Below, one piece after another: positions 60,973 through 64,000 of a stretch of 64,000 nucleotides of DNA. The position numbers and the translations under genes are program-made. The DNA is from Fretibacter sp964410285 (GTDB lineage Bacteria; Pseudomonadota; Alphaproteobacteria; Caulobacterales; Maricaulaceae). The stretch covers positions 182,419 to 246,418 of the forward strand of contig CAYPFR010000004.1 in NCBI GenBank assembly GCA_964410285.1, given 5' to 3'. Below the pieces are notes generated by a model, which did no database searches, was not told where the DNA came from, and saw nothing but the letters and a program-made list of their open reading frames with translations. The first letter of the stretch is position 1, and each line of letters starts with the position of its first letter.

Positions 60973-62118
60973 TTATGTGCCTCTTATCTTCATCAAAAGC
61001 GCGCGACGGGCACGGCCAAACATGCTGAGCTGCTCCACGTCCTCACCAGCGATCAGAGGAATGCTGCGTTCCGTCTTGCCGGGCTCGATGATAATTAGCT
61101 GCGCTATTTCTTGCCCCTTTGTGACCGGGGCAGCAAGCGTTTTAAACCGTAGTTGCGTTTTCAATTTAGATCGATCGGCTCTGTATAGTCCCGCGGAGAC
61201 ATCCTTAGGTATAACCGCGGCGACTGTATCCGCTTGGCCCATAAATACATCAACCTTGGCGACGGAATCCCCTGCGCTGAAAAGCTTATAAACTTTGAAG
61301 CTGTCAAAGGCTGCCTGCATCAAATCAATAGCCACCTCGCGGCGTTCTGATTTGCTGCCAAGTCCATTGAGGACGATTATGCGGCGCGTATCGCCTCGCT
61401 TTGCTGAACCAACGAGGCCGTAACCGGAAACCTCTGTGTGGCCAGTCTTGAGCCCGTCTGCGCCCGTGAATTTTCCCAGTAATGGATTGCGGTTTGATTG
61501 CGTGATCTTGTTCCATGTAAAGCTACGCTCACTATAAAGGCCGTAAAATTCTGGATAAAGCGATATTGACCGCTGAGCGAGCTGCGCAAGGTCATATGTA
61601 CTAATACGGTGTTCGGGATGCGGCCAGCCTGTTGCGTTGCGAAATGTCACGCTGCTCAACCCCGCCTTGCGCGCATATTGCGTCATGATGTCAGCGAAGG
61701 CGGTCTCGGAGCCCGCGAGACCTTCGGCAAGTACGATGCAGGCATCATTGCCTGACTGCACGATAACGCCTCGCAATAAATCTCGCACGGAGACCTTTGA
61801 CCCGACCTTTAAAAACATGGTTGAACTGCCAGAACTCACGCCGCCGCGTCGCCAAGCTTCTTCGGAGACTTTAAACTCGGTATCGAGCGTGATTTTCCCT
61901 GTGCGGATCGCATCAAAGACGATTTCCGCCGTCAGTATTTTTGTCATAGAGGCAGGGGCAACAGGCCGCCGAGCGTCTTTCTCAAATAAAATAAGACCTG
62001 TGGCACTATCCATAATAAGAGCATGCGGCGCTGGCGTCTCAAACTCTGTGTTACTTTGTGCTAGCGCTGGGATGATGCCGATAGAGGCAAAAACTAAAGT
62101 GGCTGCAATAAATCGCAC
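60973..62118 (-). CDS. dacA: D-alanyl-D-alanine carboxypeptidase (penicillin-binding protein 5/6 type)
   Basis: This enzyme trims the terminal D-alanine from peptidoglycan pentapeptides. It has a signal peptide (cleavage after ALA20) and the three penicillin-binding motifs: S57-M-T-K60, SGN in VQSGNDACIVLAEG, and KTG in GLKTGHTEVSGYG. A C-terminal beta domain (about 265-355) precedes a positively charged helix that should attach it to the membrane. At 381 residues it is of normal length. Confidence 0.94.
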   Translation of the reverse strand: MRFIAATLVFASIGIIPALAQSNTEFETPAPHALIMDSATGLILFEKDARRPVAPASMTKILTAEIVFDAIRTGKITLDTEFKVSEEAWRRGGVSSGSSTMFLKVGSKVSVRDLLRGVIVQSGNDACIVLAEGLAGSETAFADIMTQYARKAGLSSVTFRNATGWPHPEHRISTYDLAQLAQRSISLYPEFYGLYSERSFTWNKITQSNRNPLLGKFTGADGLKTGHTEVSGYGLVGSAKRGDTRRIIVLNGLGSKSERREVAIDLMQAAFDSFKVYKLFSAGDSVAKVDVFMGQADTVAAVIPKDVSAGLYRADRSKLKTQLRFKTLAAPVTKGQEIAQLIIIEPGKTERSIPLIAGEDVEQLSMFGRARRALLMKIRGT

Positions 62119-62137
62119 GGCAAGCTCCGGATAGAAT

Positions 62138-62164
62138 CAAAAACGCGCACCAAAGGGTACGCGT
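62138..62164 (-). terminator. Intrinsic terminator after rlpA
   Basis: On the minus strand ACGCGTACC pairs with GGTGCGCGT (8 Watson-Crick pairs and one G-T) around a CTTT loop and is followed at once by TTTTTG. It lies about 60 bases after the rlpA stop and ahead of the dacA start. It therefore separates rlpA from the carboxypeptidase-tmk-holB unit. Confidence 0.7.
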
Positions 62165-62224
62165 CTTAGTTTTCACAGCTTGGCCGCAAGGTAAAGGCTT
62201 TGCAGGCAAATGCCCTCAAATTGC

Positions 62225-63349
62225 CTATTTTGTATAAGAGTCCTTATGGACCGCTTGAATCCATTTTGCGTCTTCGTTACGGGTCGATTTTGCCATATGG
62301 ATAGGCCCTTTGATAGTCAGGGTGATCACATCATCCTCACCGCCCACTTGCGGGCCATCTGGTAGTGGAATAGGCGCTTGCGGCGTCATTGGCGCTGCAG
62401 GATAGCTACCCTGCGGCGATTGATATTCCGGCGCTTGATACTGTGGCGTGAGGGGCTGCTGCACTGCCTGCGGTATCGGCTGGGCCGGCGCGGCAGGTGC
62501 ATATTCCTTTGGCGCATAATCGCGGAGCGGTTGATATGGGCTTTGGCCTTGCGGTGCATCGGCAGAGCGGCGCGGCGCGGGCACGGCTACCGGCGGCGTA
62601 TATGGCATAGGCGCGGTGCGCGGCTGCGGCGCGGCAACCATGCGATTCGGGGCCATAGGGTCGGCTGGCCCTGCGTAGCGTACGCGAACGCGGGCTGTGC
62701 CTTGGTCAATAATGCCAAGCCTGCGCGCGGCGGCTTCGGAGAGATCAATGATCCGGCCTTTCACGAATGGACCCCGATCATTAAGGCGTACCATCAGAGT
62801 TTCGCCCGTCTCCAGATTGGTCACGTGTAGCATGCTGTTGAGCGGTAGAGTTTTATGCGCGGCGGTCATGGCATGCTTATCAAAAATCTCGCCGGTAGCC
62901 GTTGGCTTGCCATGATATTTATCACCATACCAAGATGCGAGCCCCTTTTTGTCATAGCCGGGGTCATGCTTAGGCTTGTAGCTTTCGCCCATGACCTTAT
63001 ATTTTTTGCCAACCTTTTGATGTTTGTAAAGATCGCGATCAACCTTTTTAGGGTCAAAATTATCAGCCTTCGGTTTTGCGGGCTGAGTCGACGGTTCTGG
63101 GCGGGACGAAGCCTGCGGGGCGGTATAAGGCGACGGAATAGTTACGCTTGGCTGCCCTGAAGGCAAGCTACTTGATCGCGGCAAAACTGTCGTCGTCGCG
63201 GCATATTGCACGCTTCCCTTCGAAGCTTTGTAGGTAATTGGCGCGCCCTGCACATATTTAACTGATGAGTTTGTCGCGCAGCCGGACAAACCGACAACGC
63301 TACTCGCGAATGCAACACCTGCTAACTTAGCTGCAAAATATTTACTCAT
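62225..63349 (-). CDS. rlpA: RlpA-like septal lytic transglycosylase, lipoprotein
   Basis: The ATG at 63349 (MSKYFAAKLAGVAFASSV, 374 residues) has AGAGGATGG just upstream and leads into a lipobox (LSGCATN). The double-psi beta-barrel domain (about 130-225) contains LASWYGDKYHGKPTATGE and RLNDRGPFVKGRIIDLSEAAA, the RlpA catalytic core that cleaves denuded peptidoglycan at the septum. No SPOR domain follows; the C-terminal third is rich in proline, glutamine and alanine. It is separated from the carboxypeptidase by a terminator. Confidence 0.92.
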   Translation of the reverse strand: MSKYFAAKLAGVAFASSVVGLSGCATNSSVKYVQGAPITYKASKGSVQYAATTTVLPRSSSLPSGQPSVTIPSPYTAPQASSRPEPSTQPAKPKADNFDPKKVDRDLYKHQKVGKKYKVMGESYKPKHDPGYDKKGLASWYGDKYHGKPTATGEIFDKHAMTAAHKTLPLNSMLHVTNLETGETLMVRLNDRGPFVKGRIIDLSEAAARRLGIIDQGTARVRVRYAGPADPMAPNRMVAAPQPRTAPMPYTPPVAVPAPRRSADAPQGQSPYQPLRDYAPKEYAPAAPAQPIPQAVQQPLTPQYQAPEYQSPQGSYPAAPMTPQAPIPLPDGPQVGGEDDVITLTIKGPIHMAKSTRNEDAKWIQAVHKDSYTK

Positions 63350-63633
63350 TACCATCCTCTCTGGGCGGCCGAAACCGCTACCCACTCTTTCAAGCTGGCC
63401 TCTCTTTTCGGAGACCTAGCCTTTTCACTATTTGGTAAGCTAAACGAACAGTTTTAAATCGGGGTTAGGCAACAAGGCTAATAGAAACAAAAATAACAAG
63501 GTTCTCAAAGCGTTAATACAGCAGGCCCCCCACCCGTCTGCTAATTGCAGGAAAAATCCAAATTTTGGCGTGAAAGCCCTTGCAGAGGCAGATAGATATG
63601 CTAATCCGCGCGTGCAGACCAAGCAGACCCGTT

Positions 63634-63723
63634 GGGCGGGTGGCAGAGCGGTTGAATGCACCAGTCTTGAAAACTGGCGTGGGGGCAACTCCACCGGGGG
63701 TTCGAATCCCTCCCCGCCCGCCA
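63634..63723 (+). tRNA. tRNA-Ser (anticodon UGA)
   Basis: The 90-base sequence folds as a class II tRNA. The acceptor stem GGGCGGG pairs with CCCGCCC, the anticodon loop reads CTTGAAA with anticodon TGA, and a long variable arm (GTGGGGGCAACTCCAC) precedes the T arm GGTTCGAATCC. CCA at 63721-63723 is encoded. The long variable arm and UGA anticodon give serine. No integrase or att-like repeat is seen next to it. Confidence 0.95.
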
Positions 63724-64000
63724 CCATATTTCTCTAAGTCATTGTTATATATAATATAATTTGCATATATGTGAATTTGGGTCTACCTGTGGTTAACACG
63801 TGCCACAAAATCAAATTTGACAAGCGCAAGGCAGTATTTTTTCTACACTGCGCTGGACTGTGTGGGGCACCATTTTCTTGACATAGCAAGTTGCGTAAGC
63901 CTCTGGAAAGTCTCGGAAAATTCCTCTTTCCTGTACTTTCCATCGGGTAACTCGCGCGATTTGCCTCACGTCTTGCCTTACAAAAGGCGGACGCAGGAGA
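63724..64000. other. Non-coding tail after tRNA-Ser
   Basis: The last 277 bases hold no convincing gene. The first part (63740-63770) is very AT-rich. TTGACA occurs at 63817 and 63878, each a possible -35 element toward a gene beyond the window, but I find no well-spaced -10 box for either. Confidence 0.35.

Noticed and set aside
63734..63943. 69-codon minus-strand frame after tRNA-Ser
   Set aside because: No family resemblance; the region is AT-rich and looks intergenic.
63634..64000. Possible genomic-island attachment site at tRNA-Ser
   Set aside because: No integrase gene and no direct repeat of the tRNA 3' end is visible in the window.

Overview
The window reads as a stretch of alphaproteobacterial chromosome, probably from a stalked or prosthecate-type marine lineage related to Caulobacter and Hyphomonas. 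The reasons are the housekeeping runs rsh-pyrE-pdxJ-acpS-lepB-rnc-era-recO-parC and rlpA-dac-tmk-holB-tatD-MBL, a CtrA-type box in front of a tad/cpa pilus operon, and a sphingolipid gene cluster of Caulobacter type. The lineage is an inference from gene content. I see no insertion sequence, prophage, integrase or CRISPR array. Almost all of the sequence is coding, and many genes overlap by 1 to 8 bases.

Layout. 1-3.0 kb: the tail of an unknown gene, an extended SDR reductase, carA and yqeY. 3.0-4.7 kb: a PapD-like chaperone with a secreted partner. 4.9-8.0 kb: an operon with a crotonase, an iron alcohol dehydrogenase, a hot-dog thioesterase and an HD-domain protein resembling PhnZ-type di-iron oxygenases. 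8.1-11.9 kb: tyrosine/homogentisate catabolism (hpd, VOC protein, fah, maiA, Lrp/AsnC regulator) with no hmgA. 12.1-12.9 kb: a DeoR regulator.

13.2-26.5 kb is the most interesting part: three facing transcription units that appear to encode synthesis, head-group modification and transport of a sphingolipid. The first holds an acyl-AMP ligase, an acyl carrier protein and serine palmitoyltransferase. The second (minus strand) holds LptF-like and LptG-like permeases, a lipid kinase of the ceramide-kinase type and a Tam41-like cytidylyltransferase. The third (plus strand) holds a DUF2141 protein, a GNAT-like ceramide synthase, a MobA-like nucleotidyltransferase, an 834-residue fusion of a flippase with a CDP-alcohol phosphotransferase, and a HAD phosphatase. 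Read together this suggests ceramide, then ceramide-1-phosphate, then CDP-ceramide, then ceramide-phospho-head group, followed by export. The ceramide reductase gene is not in the cluster.

26.9-46.3 kb is mostly core metabolism and cell biology: a small conserved-looking protein, gph, glmU, rpiA, gor, rsh, pyrE, pdxJ, acpS, lepB, rnc, era, recO, parC, lemA, an M48 protease, an M16 lipoprotein protease and an alpha/beta hydrolase. 46.3-57.2 kb is a tad pilus operon on the minus strand, with a very short CpaD-like lipoprotein and no pilin or prepilin peptidase gene. 57.5-63.4 kb is the MBL-tatD-holB-tmk-dac-rlpA run on the minus strand, followed by tRNA-Ser(UGA).
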